Part shown: in pieces, positions 28,540 to 36,649 of the stretch | How positions within the stretch are numbered: the stretch's first letter is position 1 | How the letters are laid out: each line of letters starts with the position of its first letter | Assembly: GCF_013004375.1 (NCBI RefSeq) | Contig: NZ_JABERI010000020.1 | Span: 34,058 to 98,057 of the forward strand | DNA length: 64,000 bases | Source: Acinetobacter terrae | GTDB lineage: Bacteria; Pseudomonadota; Gammaproteobacteria; Pseudomonadales; Moraxellaceae | Direction of reading: 5' to 3' | Program-made: the position numbers and the translations under genes | Notes under the pieces: model-generated | Databases searched by the model: none | Told to the model about the DNA's origin: nothing | What the model saw: only the letters and a program-made list of their open reading frames with translations

Positions 28540-28791
28540 TCAAACACTCACATTCATATCACCGACAGCAATCTGTGGTGTTTCCTGATTCGGGTTAAGA
28601 CCCTTGTACTGAGCTACCAATTTCACAGCTTCCAATTGGGTTTTGTGCGCATCAACGATCTGTTCACTCACTTGTGAAATGACCTGGGCGCGCTTAACTT
28701 CAGACTCAAGACTGTCTTTGTCGGCCTTTGCCAAACGATCCAACTGCGCAAACAAATGCGTAAACAGTTCGACCGTGGTTTTGATCTGCAT
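28540..28791 (-). CDS. Hypothetical phage protein, 83 aa, first gene of minus operon
   Basis: A short, mostly helical protein (TTVELFTHLFAQLDRLAKAD, then a coiled-coil-like stretch). No family recognised. It is the promoter-proximal gene of the seven-gene minus-strand operon. The ATG at 28791 is preferred; a TTG two codons earlier (28797) extends it by two residues. It directly abuts the plus-strand tail module. Confidence 0.55.
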   Translation of the reverse strand: MQIKTTVELFTHLFAQLDRLAKADKDSLESEVKRAQVISQVSEQIVDAHKTQLEAVKLVAQYKGLNPNQETPQIAVGDMNVSV

Positions 28792-28797
28792 GTTCAA

Positions 28798-28869
28798 TCA
28801 AACCAGTTGCCAATCGTGGCGAAGCCTAAAGCACTTGTGAAAGTGTCGGCTGCTGCATCAGCAGGCTAA
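28798..28869 (+). other. Possible 3' remnant of a deleted plus-strand gene; divergent intergenic region
   Basis: The only DNA between the divergent minus operon and the gp36-like gene. In the plus strand it reads as 23 codons ending PKALVKVSAAASAG-stop, a composition unlike a promoter and like the end of a structural phage gene. In Mu-like phages a head gene precedes gp36. This could be its leftover C-terminus. It also holds the perfect inverted repeat CTGCTG-CAT-CAGCAG at 28850-28864. Both readings are tentative. No clear promoter is visible for the tail operon. Confidence 0.35.
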
Positions 28870-28878
28870 TGGTGACCT

Positions 28879-29313
28879 ATGTACGCAGATCGAAGTGATT
28901 TGGTCTTGCGTTACGGTGAGAATGAGATTTCTCAATTAGAGCGAGGACTAACTGCTTCCGAGTCGGTTAGTTCTTACATCGAAGATGCATCTGATATTGC
29001 CGATGGTTATATCGGGGTCATCTACGATGTGCCGCTTTCCGATCCCCCTAAAAACTTAAAAATCTATATCTGTGATATTGCTCGTTTCTTGTTATGGCGT
29101 TCTAAAGCGTCAGATCAAGTGCGTCAGCGATATGAAGATGCAATCGGGTTTTTAAAACGCGTGGCGGATGGGAAGGCAACGCTTCTAATTCAGAACACTG
29201 AAACTCAGGAAGTAACCAAGCCTAAGAAAGTTAGAGCAAGCGCACCACTTGGAACGACGTACACAGGCGGTGTTTTCTCAAACGCAAAACTTGATGATAT
29301 GCCGAGTCTTTAA
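28879..29313 (+). CDS. Mu gp36-like (DUF1320) phage protein
   Basis: 144 residues matching DUF1320: a start of MYADRSDLVLRYGENEI, an IADGYIG segment, PLSDPP, and the IARFLLW and RYEDAIGFLKRVADGK helices. In Mu-like phages this protein lies between the capsid genes and the tail-completion gene gpG and acts at the head-tail boundary. Here no capsid gene precedes it. It is the first intact gene of the plus-strand structural operon. Confidence 0.85.
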   Translation: MYADRSDLVLRYGENEISQLERGLTASESVSSYIEDASDIADGYIGVIYDVPLSDPPKNLKIYICDIARFLLWRSKASDQVRQRYEDAIGFLKRVADGKATLLIQNTETQEVTKPKKVRASAPLGTTYTGGVFSNAKLDDMPSL

Positions 29314-29315
29314 TC

Positions 29316-29819
29316 ATGGCAGATACTATTCAGTTTCATGGTCAAGAAAAAATCACGGAGTGGTTAAACAAGGTTTTAAAGCAAGCTGGTGACCATTCCA
29401 AGTTGATGCATAACATCGGCTCAGTGCTTGAACATAATACAAAACAGCGTATTAACACAGGTATTGGTACGGATGATAAGCCATGGCAAAAATCATGGCG
29501 TGCAAAGCTTCAGGGTGGGACAACTCTGCGAGATACCAGTCGACTCTATAACTCAATCAAGTACACCGTGCTTGATGGAGGTAAGCGTGTCGTTGTAGGT
29601 ACTAATGTTTTCTACGCTCCAGTTCTGCATTTCGGTGCAACGATCAGGGCAAAAACAGGAAAGTATCTAAAGTTTAAAACAACGATGGGTGGATGGGCTC
29701 AAATCCAAAGCGTCATTATTCCACCGCGGCCATTTCTTGGCATGTCAGTCGATGACTCTCAAGAAGTTCTATTTGAAATTGAAGAGTATTTGTTGGAGTT
29801 ATTACTCAATGCTAAGTGA
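29316..29819 (+). CDS. Phage virion morphogenesis/tail completion protein (Mu gpG-like)
   Basis: 167 residues of the Phage_tail_S/gpG family: KQRINTGIGTDDKPWQKS, then LRDTSRLYNSI, a YAPVLHFGA motif and IPPRPFLG near residue 140, all hallmarks of the family. It completes the tail end that joins the head. It starts 2 bases after the gp36-like gene and overlaps the next gene by 11 bases. Confidence 0.87.
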   Translation: MADTIQFHGQEKITEWLNKVLKQAGDHSKLMHNIGSVLEHNTKQRINTGIGTDDKPWQKSWRAKLQGGTTLRDTSRLYNSIKYTVLDGGKRVVVGTNVFYAPVLHFGATIRAKTGKYLKFKTTMGGWAQIQSVIIPPRPFLGMSVDDSQEVLFEIEEYLLELLLNAK

Positions 29820-30243
29820 TTATTTTGCAGTTGAACCCAAGATTGTTGAATTGCTTGAAACCAATAAAGACATTTTGGCGGTGAATACACCATTTAGTGT
29901 TGATGACATGCTTCAGATTACGAACATTGCACCTGCACTGAATGTAATTTATGTGGGTGACCGTGTCGGCGATAGTGTCGGGCAGGGCCGAGCAAACACG
30001 GTCACTCAGCAGTGGCTCATTGTTTTAGCTGTGCGTGACGCATCATCGCAACTTGATCAAACGAGCAATATTCGTAAAGAAGCAGATCCGCTGATTCGTG
30101 AATTGCTTGGCAAAATGCAGGGCTTCAATCCTCAAGTTGCAGGTTTTCGATCATTTGAACGCGTTGATGCGGGTGTGCAAATTGGCTCATCGGCAGGCTT
30201 TGCGTATTTCCCTTTCTTATTTGAAATCAAATTTATTAATTAG
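29809..30243 (+). CDS. Mu gp37-like (DUF1834) tail terminator-type protein
   Basis: About 144 residues from the ATG at 29809; a longer open frame from 29689 is an artefact of overlap with gpG. The sequence (MLSDYFAVEPKIVELLE, NVIYVGDRVGD, TQQWLIVLAVRD, FPFLFEIKFIN) matches the DUF1834/gp37 family, which has the tail-terminator fold. It overlaps gpG, indicating coupled translation. Confidence 0.8.
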   Translation: MLSDYFAVEPKIVELLETNKDILAVNTPFSVDDMLQITNIAPALNVIYVGDRVGDSVGQGRANTVTQQWLIVLAVRDASSQLDQTSNIRKEADPLIRELLGKMQGFNPQVAGFRSFERVDAGVQIGSSAGFAYFPFLFEIKFIN

Positions 30244-30251
30244 GAGCCGTT

Positions 30252-30410
30252 ATGGTGAAGCAATATAAAGCTTTAAAACCAGTGGGGCGTTGGCAGCAAG
30301 GCGACGTTGTTGGTGAGCTAACAGAAGATCAGGTTAAAAAATTGGTAGCTGAGCGTGTGATTGAAGAAATCAAACCACAAACCAAAGCAGTAAAAGAGGA
30401 TGCTAAATAA
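30252..30410 (+). CDS. Small gp38-like phage protein, 52 aa
   Basis: A short basic and acidic protein (KQYKALKPVGRWQQGDVV, then a Lys/Glu-rich helix) between gp37 and the tail tube gene. Mu-like phages have a comparable small gene (gp38) at this position. Strong TAGGAG ribosome-binding site; TAATG overlap with the tube gene. Confidence 0.7.
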   Translation: MVKQYKALKPVGRWQQGDVVGELTEDQVKKLVAERVIEEIKPQTKAVKEDAK

Positions 30411-31159
30411 TGGCGAATAAATACATTTCACTGCAAGGTCGTTTCTATCTTGCTGAAATTACCAACGGTGTAGCAGGTGCATTACGTGCGCTTGGTAACG
30501 TACCTGAGTTTGAGTTAGAAATCGGTGCCGATATTGTTGAGCACAAAGAATCAATGACAGGGCAGCGCACCACCGACTTTACGATGGTGAATGCTACTTC
30601 GGTGAATTTCTCAGGTCAGCTTGAAGAAATCGATGCTGAAAACTTGAAGTATATTCTGTCAGGTATGAATCATGAAATTGCCACAAAAACGGTGACGGAT
30701 GCTTCGCTCGGCACGGTTGCTGTTGGTCAAGAAATCAAACTTGATGGTTATAACTTAACTACTGCGACATTTAAAGCTGGAGCAGAAACCATTGATGTAT
30801 CGAAATACACACTTGATGCTAAGTTTGGTACGGTTACATTTAATGATGTGACTGGATTGACACAGCCAGTATCAGCAACATACACAACTGGCGCGGTGAC
30901 AAATACCACATTTGCATCCGACTTTAATACAGAATACAAGCTGTTCTTTAAGGGTGTGAATACGGCAAGCGGTGATTCTGTTGCATGTACGCTATGGCGC
31001 ACCAAGAAGTCACCAGAAACGACTTTCCCATTAATTCATGAAGAATTAGGGCAATATTCGATTTCAGGTCAGGCTTTGGCAGACATTACAAAGCAATCAG
31101 ATGCATCACTTGGTTTGTACGGCCATATTGTGACAATTCCTGCTGTAGTCGCACCATAA
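30410..31159 (+). CDS. Phage tail tube protein
   Basis: 249 residues. The N-terminal half (LQGRFYLAEITNG, FELEIGADIVEHKES, VNFSGQLEEI) and the C-terminal half (LFFKGVNTASGDS, EELGQYSISGQAL, GHIVTIPAV) match non-contractile phage tube proteins. Between them lies an inserted beta-domain with the motif FGTVTF. It forms the tail lumen. A terminator follows. There is no sheath gene anywhere in the element, so the tail is of the flexible, non-contractile kind. Confidence 0.8.
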   Translation: MANKYISLQGRFYLAEITNGVAGALRALGNVPEFELEIGADIVEHKESMTGQRTTDFTMVNATSVNFSGQLEEIDAENLKYILSGMNHEIATKTVTDASLGTVAVGQEIKLDGYNLTTATFKAGAETIDVSKYTLDAKFGTVTFNDVTGLTQPVSATYTTGAVTNTTFASDFNTEYKLFFKGVNTASGDSVACTLWRTKKSPETTFPLIHEELGQYSISGQALADITKQSDASLGLYGHIVTIPAVVAP

Positions 31160-31168
31160 CAATAGAAT

Positions 31169-31220
31169 AGGCACAAAGAACTCCACAGGCGCATAAGCGT
31201 CTTTTTTTGTGCCTGTTTTT
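31169..31220 (+). terminator. Terminator after tail tube gene
   Basis: Arms AGGCACAAA and TTTGTGCCT (perfect 9 bases) enclose a 28-base loop with its own small GCGC/GCGT hairpin; GTTTTTC follows. It separates the tube gene from the moron at 31273. Confidence 0.7.
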
Positions 31221-31237
31221 CTTATCAATGTTATAAT
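31207..31237 (+). promoter_or_regulatory. Candidate promoter of the 31273 moron
   Basis: A perfect -10 (TATAAT) at 31232-31237 lies 36 bases before the start of the next gene. The best -35 match, TTGTGC, is at 31207 with a 19-base spacer, so it is somewhat too far. The element lies immediately after the terminator, as expected for an independently expressed cargo gene. Confidence 0.55.
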
Positions 31238-31272
31238 TTAGGTAGAATTATAAGCATTGGTGAGAAGCAGGT

Positions 31273-31686
31273 ATGGTTTGGACAAAAGAATTAGAATTGG
31301 CTTTTGAATCACTTAATCTTTTATTAAGTGGGTGCAAATCACTGGGTTCGGATGAATTTAATAGATTTAATGAATTCGCCCCATTAACAGCTGAACTTAT
31401 TGCGAATAGGCTGGGCATGCGGAGAACCGAATTAAGAGCGTATATCAATCAAAATGGCGCTATTGAATTTACTCAACTGCAACGAGACCTGCTGCACCAG
31501 AAGCAATACAGCCTTCGAGAAAAAACAATGAATAAACCAAATTTTGATGACATCGGTCAAATACCTGTTGTACACGTAAGTGTTCAAAGTACAGGTGGTG
31601 AGACACTTATAAGATATGAATCAAATGATAAAAAGCTTTTGAATGAAGTTGTAAGTCAGATTGATAAGAAAGTTTTTTATTATTAA
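31273..31686 (+). CDS. Probable phage moron, 137 aa, unknown function
   Basis: No family recognised. Residues about 35-60 (PLTAELIANRLGMRRTELRAYI) could form a helix-turn-helix; the C-terminal half has beta-like stretches (VVHVSVQSTGG). It sits between the tube and the chaperone genes, where tail operons normally have nothing, and is framed by a terminator and promoter upstream and a terminator downstream. It therefore looks like a lysogenic cargo gene expressed on its own. Confidence 0.65.
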   Translation: MVWTKELELAFESLNLLLSGCKSLGSDEFNRFNEFAPLTAELIANRLGMRRTELRAYINQNGAIEFTQLQRDLLHQKQYSLREKTMNKPNFDDIGQIPVVHVSVQSTGGETLIRYESNDKKLLNEVVSQIDKKVFYY

Positions 31687-31721
31687 TGACCCTTTGTGCC
31701 CCCGGTAAAAGCAAAATACAT

Positions 31722-31746
31722 AGCCACCCTCGCGGTGGTTTTTTAA
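31722..31746 (+). terminator. Terminator after the 31273 moron
   Basis: CCACC-CTCGC-GGTGG stem extended by G-U pairing, followed by TTTTTT. It lies just before the chaperone gene. Confidence 0.75.
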
Positions 31747-31762
31747 TACCCGAGATTCCATC

Positions 31763-32326
31763 ATGAATGATTTTTTCTTAGCAACAAATCGAAGTATTAA
31801 GGTTAATGACATTGAGGTTCGCCAGATACAGATGAAAGACTTTGATATCTGGGCAACACATGCCGAAGTGATTAAGAACTTCATTAAAGATAGAGATTAT
31901 TCAGATGAAATTTTGACAGAGCTATTTACAGATCATGGTGTGCAGGTCTTTTCCACTATGGCTTGTGTGACCGATCTGGATAATGACTCATTATTTAAAC
32001 TTGCCGCTGATGAGCAAAAGTTCAAACAACTACTTAAAGCGGTTCTGAGTGTAAATCATGCTTATTTCAAATATGAAACGCCAAAACATACAGCAAAGAA
32101 ACAGACCGTAGAATCCACTTGGTTCGACTCATTTCAGTTTCTGGTATCTATGGGCCACCAACACAGCGAAATCATGCAGATGACCTATGGCGCGTTTCAG
32201 GGCTACGTTAAGGCATCAAATAAGCTGTATAAACAGGGAATCTTCAATGCTGCTATTGCAGCGCGTGTGGCCCAGACGGATAAAAAGGGATTTGAATCAT
32301 TTAAGAAAGAAATGGTTTCTGATTGA
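31763..32326 (+). CDS. Tail assembly chaperone-like protein
   Basis: 187 residues between tube and tape measure, the standard chaperone position. The C-terminal FDSFQFLVSMGHQHSEIMQM and YGAFQGYVKASNKLY segments resemble the T-type part of tail chaperones in B3-like phages. I looked for a slippery heptamer for a -1 frameshift near the 3' end and found none (only TAAAAAG). Two morons follow before the tape measure, so a separate frameshifted product seems absent. Confidence 0.65.
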   Translation: MNDFFLATNRSIKVNDIEVRQIQMKDFDIWATHAEVIKNFIKDRDYSDEILTELFTDHGVQVFSTMACVTDLDNDSLFKLAADEQKFKQLLKAVLSVNHAYFKYETPKHTAKKQTVESTWFDSFQFLVSMGHQHSEIMQMTYGAFQGYVKASNKLYKQGIFNAAIAARVAQTDKKGFESFKKEMVSD

Positions 32327-32379
32327 TCAACCATTCACCTAAAGTTATGATGTAAAAATAATAATTTAGGGTAGTCAGG

Positions 32380-32661
32380 ATGAAAAAATTACTTTTAGTG
32401 ATGGCCTTGATGGTTAGCACATCTGCTTTTGCAGTGAGTACTGATTCAGTTCGGGGTAGTACTGGCTTTGTAGAGCGCGGGAATTCATACGGCAAAATGA
32501 TTGATGTGCTTGGTAGTCCAGATTCTTCATACAGTCATATCATTCATGACCGCAATGGTTGGCCACACAAAGCAATCACTTATTCTTATTCGCTCAATAA
32601 TGTGAAGTACGAAATAACAGTCGTTGATGGCGCTGTTTATAGCATTAACTGGGAGCGATGA
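32380..32661 (+). CDS. Secreted moron protein, 93 aa (BamE/SmpA- or DUF2845-like fold possible)
   Basis: A clear Sec signal peptide (MKKLLLVMALMVSTSAFA, cleaved after AFA) leads to a 75-residue periplasmic domain. The phrase RGNSYGKMIDVLGSPDSS followed by beta strands resembles small BamE- or DUF2845-type domains; this is a similarity of pattern only. It has no place in tail structure. With the next gene (ATGA overlap) it forms a two-gene cassette set between the chaperone and tape measure. Confidence 0.65.
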   Translation: MKKLLLVMALMVSTSAFAVSTDSVRGSTGFVERGNSYGKMIDVLGSPDSSYSHIIHDRNGWPHKAITYSYSLNNVKYEITVVDGAVYSINWER

Positions 32662-33248
32662 TTGTGAAGTTGAAATATATTTCAATTGGTGCTTTAGTTT
32701 TAATAGTGGCTCTATTTTATTTTATGAACGAAAAAAGTAAAGCAACTACTGAGCGCTTAAGACAGGCTGAAATTTCCCATCAACAAAAAATTGATCAGGA
32801 AAAAAAAGACATAACCCAAGCCCAACAAGAACAATCCAAAAAAGCTGAGACAGATGTAAGAGTAAAGGAGTTGCAAGCCAAATATTCAATGGACTATTTG
32901 GAGGCTAAGAAGATCATTGAGTCACCAAGAATGGGACAAAAAGACAAAGATTTTTATGCTGGGCTATCTGGGCGATGGGTGGATGCATTAAATATTGCTG
33001 GCGCTACATCACGAATAGCTTTATCTCAGCCAGTTAAGGACTTGCAAGATCTTCGCAGAAATCTAGCTGAAAAACAAACTGCCACATATTGTGAAGGCAG
33101 AATGAAGGATGAGTTATTAAAGTCTTATGACTTTGCTATTGATGGTTTTTTGAATTTTATGCACAAGAATGAAATTCTATCTAGTGGCTTTATGTCTTTG
33201 AGTGGTAATTATCAGCAAAATGCGAATGCTTTGATTGATTACTGTTGA
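32658..33248 (+). CDS. Membrane-anchored moron protein, 196 aa
   Basis: One N-terminal membrane helix (about residues 6-23), a charged coiled-coil stretch (about 28-75, Gln/Lys/Glu-rich) and a C-terminal helical domain containing two Cys (TATYCEGRM and the terminal C), expected in the periplasm. No family recognised. Its start overlaps the stop of the secreted protein gene, so the two products may act together in the envelope, for example in immunity or surface exclusion (inference). Confidence 0.65.
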   Translation: MIVKLKYISIGALVLIVALFYFMNEKSKATTERLRQAEISHQQKIDQEKKDITQAQQEQSKKAETDVRVKELQAKYSMDYLEAKKIIESPRMGQKDKDFYAGLSGRWVDALNIAGATSRIALSQPVKDLQDLRRNLAEKQTATYCEGRMKDELLKSYDFAIDGFLNFMHKNEILSSGFMSLSGNYQQNANALIDYC

Positions 33249-33265
33249 TATACCCTAAACAGATA

Positions 33266-33326
33266 AAGCACACTAGGGTGCTTTTTTAATACCTAAAATT
33301 TTACCCGCCATTGAGCGGGTTTTTTA
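33266..33326 (+). terminator. Tandem terminators before the tape measure gene
   Basis: Two hairpins: AAGCAC / GTGCTT with TTTTTT (33266-33287), and ACCCGC-CATTGA-GCGGGT with a T run (33303-33325). They close the moron cassette only 19 bases before the tape measure start. Confidence 0.8.
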
Positions 33327-33344
33327 TTGCCCGGAGAAAACCAG

Positions 33345-36233
33345 ATGGCAGGGAATTTAGACTTTCGATTAAACCTGTTGGCAAATACCACTGGTCTACA
33401 GCAGGGTATGAATGGCGCTAAATTCGCTGTCAATGCACTTGTTGCTGCTATGGCTGCGGTTGGTGTTGGTGTGTCTGTAAAAGGGCTTGCAGATGCAGCA
33501 GATAGCTACACAACTCTTTCAGCACGTATTAATATTGCTACAAAAGACGGTGGTGACTTCACATCTGCAATGGCAGGAGTCCATCAAGTTGCTTTGATGA
33601 CAAATTCAAGCCTTGAGGCTACTGGTAATCTTTTCACAAAGATTAATGATACTGGTAAACAAATGGGGATGACGCAGCAACAAGCGTTAGACCTCACCAA
33701 AACAATCAATCAAGCCGTTCAAATCGGTGGTGGTTCAGCGCAGGCAAGTGAAGCCGCACTACAGCAATTTATTCAAGCATTACAGTCAGGCGTTCTTCGC
33801 GGAGATGAATTTAACTCCATCATGGAGCAAGCGCCGGGTCTAACCAGTGCCATGGCGAAAGGTATCGGTGTTACGACTGGCGAACTCAGGAAGATGGCTG
33901 AGAATGGCGAATTGGGCGCAGAGCGCATAACCAAGGCGATTCAGTCTCAAGCCGGTCAAATTCAAGCAACTTACGATAAATTTCCTACCACTATTGGTAA
34001 TGCCTTAACCAAAATATCGACTCAATGGCAAATTCTAATTGGCACAATGGATCAGGCCAATGGCGCATCGTCAACCGTTGCAGATTGGCTTGTGGTGCTT
34101 GCAGATAATATTGCAGATCTCGATATTGTCTTGAATGATATTGGTGAAGGTTTTGTTTGGGTAGGGGATCAGCTTAAGAAGGTTGACTCAGCAACGATAG
34201 AAGCCTTAAAAACTGCGTTAGTAAGTGCTTATGACACAATCAAGGAGCTTGGCTCTACAGTTGGAATAGCTTTTGAAGCAATATTTGATATCTTAAATAC
34301 CACCCTATCTCAAATATTCAACTTCAATAGCGGTCTTGAAACCGCATCTGATAAAACGAGTGGCCTCACCAAATTATTACAAGCGCTGAATGTTGTTATT
34401 GGATTTATTAGTGATGGCTTTTCGGCAATTGGTATTGGTGTAAACCTACTTACTGGCGCAATTTATGATGTTGCATCTGCATTTACATACTGGAAATCTA
34501 AGCTTTTATTTGGTGATGCTAAAGATCAGGCATTAAAAGAATATGAAGAACTTGCAGCTAAGGCTCAGGAGTACTACACAAAAGCTTCAAACGGTGCTAT
34601 GGAATTTAAATCCAAGGGCATTGAAGCTGTAAATGATATTAGCAAAACTCAAAAAGAAAAAGATGCCGAATCAGTCGCATCATCTAAAGCCAAACTAGAA
34701 AGCTTGCTTGCTGATCAAAAAACCGAAGTTGATGGAAAGAAAGCCACTGAAGCTGAAAAACTAAGCGCTGTCCAAACCTATGCCGAAGCTGCTATCAAAG
34801 CCAATGGCGGTGTCATGGATGGCGTGATGCAAGCTGATCTGTTGACGAAGGGTTACATTGTAACCTTGGGGGAATCAGGCAAGGTTGGAGTCGAGGCGTG
34901 GAGTAAAAACAAGGAGGGAGCTGAATCCACCGCTAATGCTACAGATAAAGCTCGAAAAGCGGCAGCAACATTAAAACTTGATCTTTACGAGTTAAAAAAT
35001 GGCATAACCGAAACTTTTAATACTAATTCAAAAGTATTAGGTGATTTTGCAAATGGTGTTGAGCAGCTCGGCTTTAAAGGTGAAAAAGCAGGAAATGCTA
35101 TTTATCAAGCATGGTTGAAGTGGCTTGAGACAGCAAAAAGTCAGAATGAAGTCGATGCTGCAATGCTTAAGCTGCAAGAGTTTGGTAAAACAGGGCAGAT
35201 GTCAGTTAAGCAGGTTGAAATGGGTATGTTGGCGCTTCGTCAAGTTATCCAAAAACTGCCTGCCGACCTTGATCCTGTTGAACAAGCTTTTGAACGATTG
35301 GGTATTAAAACCAAGGAGAACTTAAAGCTCGCTGCACAATCAGCTTTAGCTGACTTCAATACTATTCAAGCATCAGGAAAAGCTACAGCCGAAGGCATAC
35401 GTCAAGCTTATGAGCGAACTATGCAAGCTGCTACAGCTTCCGGTGATGCTGGCGTAATTGCAGCTACTAATGCTAAGGCCGCATCAGCGGGGTTGTCAGT
35501 TCAAATAGATGAAACTGGAAAGGCTGTGGTTCAAACTACATCTGAGTGGGTTAAAGCCAATGTTGGTGTTGAGAATTCTGCAAGAGGAATTGGTGATGGG
35601 TATCGCCATGCAGGGAATATCGCGCGTGAAGAAGCCAAGTCATCAACAGAGGCATGGAATGAAGCGGTTGCGGCTGCTTCCAAAAACTTTGATGCAGAAA
35701 TGAAGCGCCAAGGCGAGTCATTAAGTAAAGGGATTTATGACTACAGCTCATACAGCAAAGCCGATGTCTTATCGCAGCTTAAGGGTAAGGGCTATAGTGA
35801 TAAAGAGGCAGAGAAATTGGCTGGTTCAATCTGGTCTGAAGCAATGGCAGCGGATCGTAGTGCTAAAGAACAAGGTCTAGGCAAGGATGGAAGTCTTGCA
35901 GTCAAAGCATTAATTAATGCCGAGTTTAATAATGCAGCATCTAAAGGCTTAACTACTCAGCACGGTACAAACAAAATTAATGAGCTGATGCGTCAAATGA
36001 CTGCCAGTAACCTTGTGTCTACAGGCCCTTCAACCAAGCCAGTAGATGTAAATAGCCTTGCACCTAATGTCAGTACACCAGTTGCAAGCCCAACTACAAC
36101 CAATGCATCCAAAGACGTCAATTACAACATTAGCTTTGGTGGTCAAACACTTTCATTGTCAGGATCAGCAGAACAGGAATCAGCAATGAATCAACTGATC
36201 AAACAACTTAAAACACAGGCGAAATCAACATGA
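33345..36233 (+). CDS. Tail tape measure protein
   Basis: 962 residues from the ATG at 33345, which follows CGGAGA (a TTG at 33327 is upstream in frame but inside the terminator tail). The N-terminal 250 residues contain the typical tape-measure domain: LQGVLRGDEFNSIMEQAP-like SGVLRGDEFNSIMEQAPG, a GVTTGELRKMAENGELGAE stretch and FPTTIGNALTKI. A hydrophobic segment lies near the middle and long helices follow. It fixes tail length; at about 1.5 angstrom per residue the tail would be near 140 nm. Confidence 0.9.
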   Translation: MAGNLDFRLNLLANTTGLQQGMNGAKFAVNALVAAMAAVGVGVSVKGLADAADSYTTLSARINIATKDGGDFTSAMAGVHQVALMTNSSLEATGNLFTKINDTGKQMGMTQQQALDLTKTINQAVQIGGGSAQASEAALQQFIQALQSGVLRGDEFNSIMEQAPGLTSAMAKGIGVTTGELRKMAENGELGAERITKAIQSQAGQIQATYDKFPTTIGNALTKISTQWQILIGTMDQANGASSTVADWLVVLADNIADLDIVLNDIGEGFVWVGDQLKKVDSATIEALKTALVSAYDTIKELGSTVGIAFEAIFDILNTTLSQIFNFNSGLETASDKTSGLTKLLQALNVVIGFISDGFSAIGIGVNLLTGAIYDVASAFTYWKSKLLFGDAKDQALKEYEELAAKAQEYYTKASNGAMEFKSKGIEAVNDISKTQKEKDAESVASSKAKLESLLADQKTEVDGKKATEAEKLSAVQTYAEAAIKANGGVMDGVMQADLLTKGYIVTLGESGKVGVEAWSKNKEGAESTANATDKARKAAATLKLDLYELKNGITETFNTNSKVLGDFANGVEQLGFKGEKAGNAIYQAWLKWLETAKSQNEVDAAMLKLQEFGKTGQMSVKQVEMGMLALRQVIQKLPADLDPVEQAFERLGIKTKENLKLAAQSALADFNTIQASGKATAEGIRQAYERTMQAATASGDAGVIAATNAKAASAGLSVQIDETGKAVVQTTSEWVKANVGVENSARGIGDGYRHAGNIAREEAKSSTEAWNEAVAAASKNFDAEMKRQGESLSKGIYDYSSYSKADVLSQLKGKGYSDKEAEKLAGSIWSEAMAADRSAKEQGLGKDGSLAVKALINAEFNNAASKGLTTQHGTNKINELMRQMTASNLVSTGPSTKPVDVNSLAPNVSTPVASPTTTNASKDVNYNISFGGQTLSLSGSAEQESAMNQLIKQLKTQAKST

Positions 36234-36649
36234 AGCTCGTTCGCTTAGCAACATCAGAAACCGTCCCATTAGAGGACGGTTTTTTATGGCCTGATGAATT
36301 CTCATGGAAGGCCATTGAGCAGACGCAAAACTATGCCATGGATGGCACCTTGCATATTCAAGAAGGCAAAAAGAAGTCAGGTCGGCCCATCACTTTACAA
36401 CCGGCAGATACAGGAATGGGCTGGATCAAACTTCGACACTTACGGACTGTTTTGGATTGGTCTAAGTTGCAGGATGAGGTTTTTAAACTTCAATTTGAAC
36501 AGCCGCATGACAACCGGCAATTCACCGTCAAATTTAACCACCAGGATGGCGCTTTAGAAGCGGATCCAGTGAAAGGTATTCCAGCCGTATCACTGGATGA
36601 TTATTACAACGTGACCTTACGCTTTACGGAGTTAAACGATGGCGATTGA
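36230..36649 (+). CDS. Phage tail protein, 139 aa (follows tape measure)
   Basis: No named family recognised, but the position after the tape measure, ATGA overlap with it and an 11-base overlap with the next gene show it is part of the tail-tip set. The sequence is rich in beta-like segments (LVRLATSETVPLEDGF, FLWPDEFSWKAIEQ). It may take the role of the minor tail protein that follows the tape measure in other siphophages. Confidence 0.65.
   Translation: MKLVRLATSETVPLEDGFLWPDEFSWKAIEQTQNYAMDGTLHIQEGKKKSGRPITLQPADTGMGWIKLRHLRTVLDWSKLQDEVFKLQFEQPHDNRQFTVKFNHQDGALEADPVKGIPAVSLDDYYNVTLRFTELNDGD

Noticed and set aside
28643..28840. 65-codon plus-strand frame opposite the first minus-operon gene
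   Set aside because: Cys/Ser-rich shadow of the minus-strand coding sequence; it does not reach the gp36-like gene.
32200..32330. Programmed -1 frameshift at the end of the tail chaperone gene
   Set aside because: No slippery heptamer of the X-XXY-YYZ type; morons follow instead of a T-type extension.
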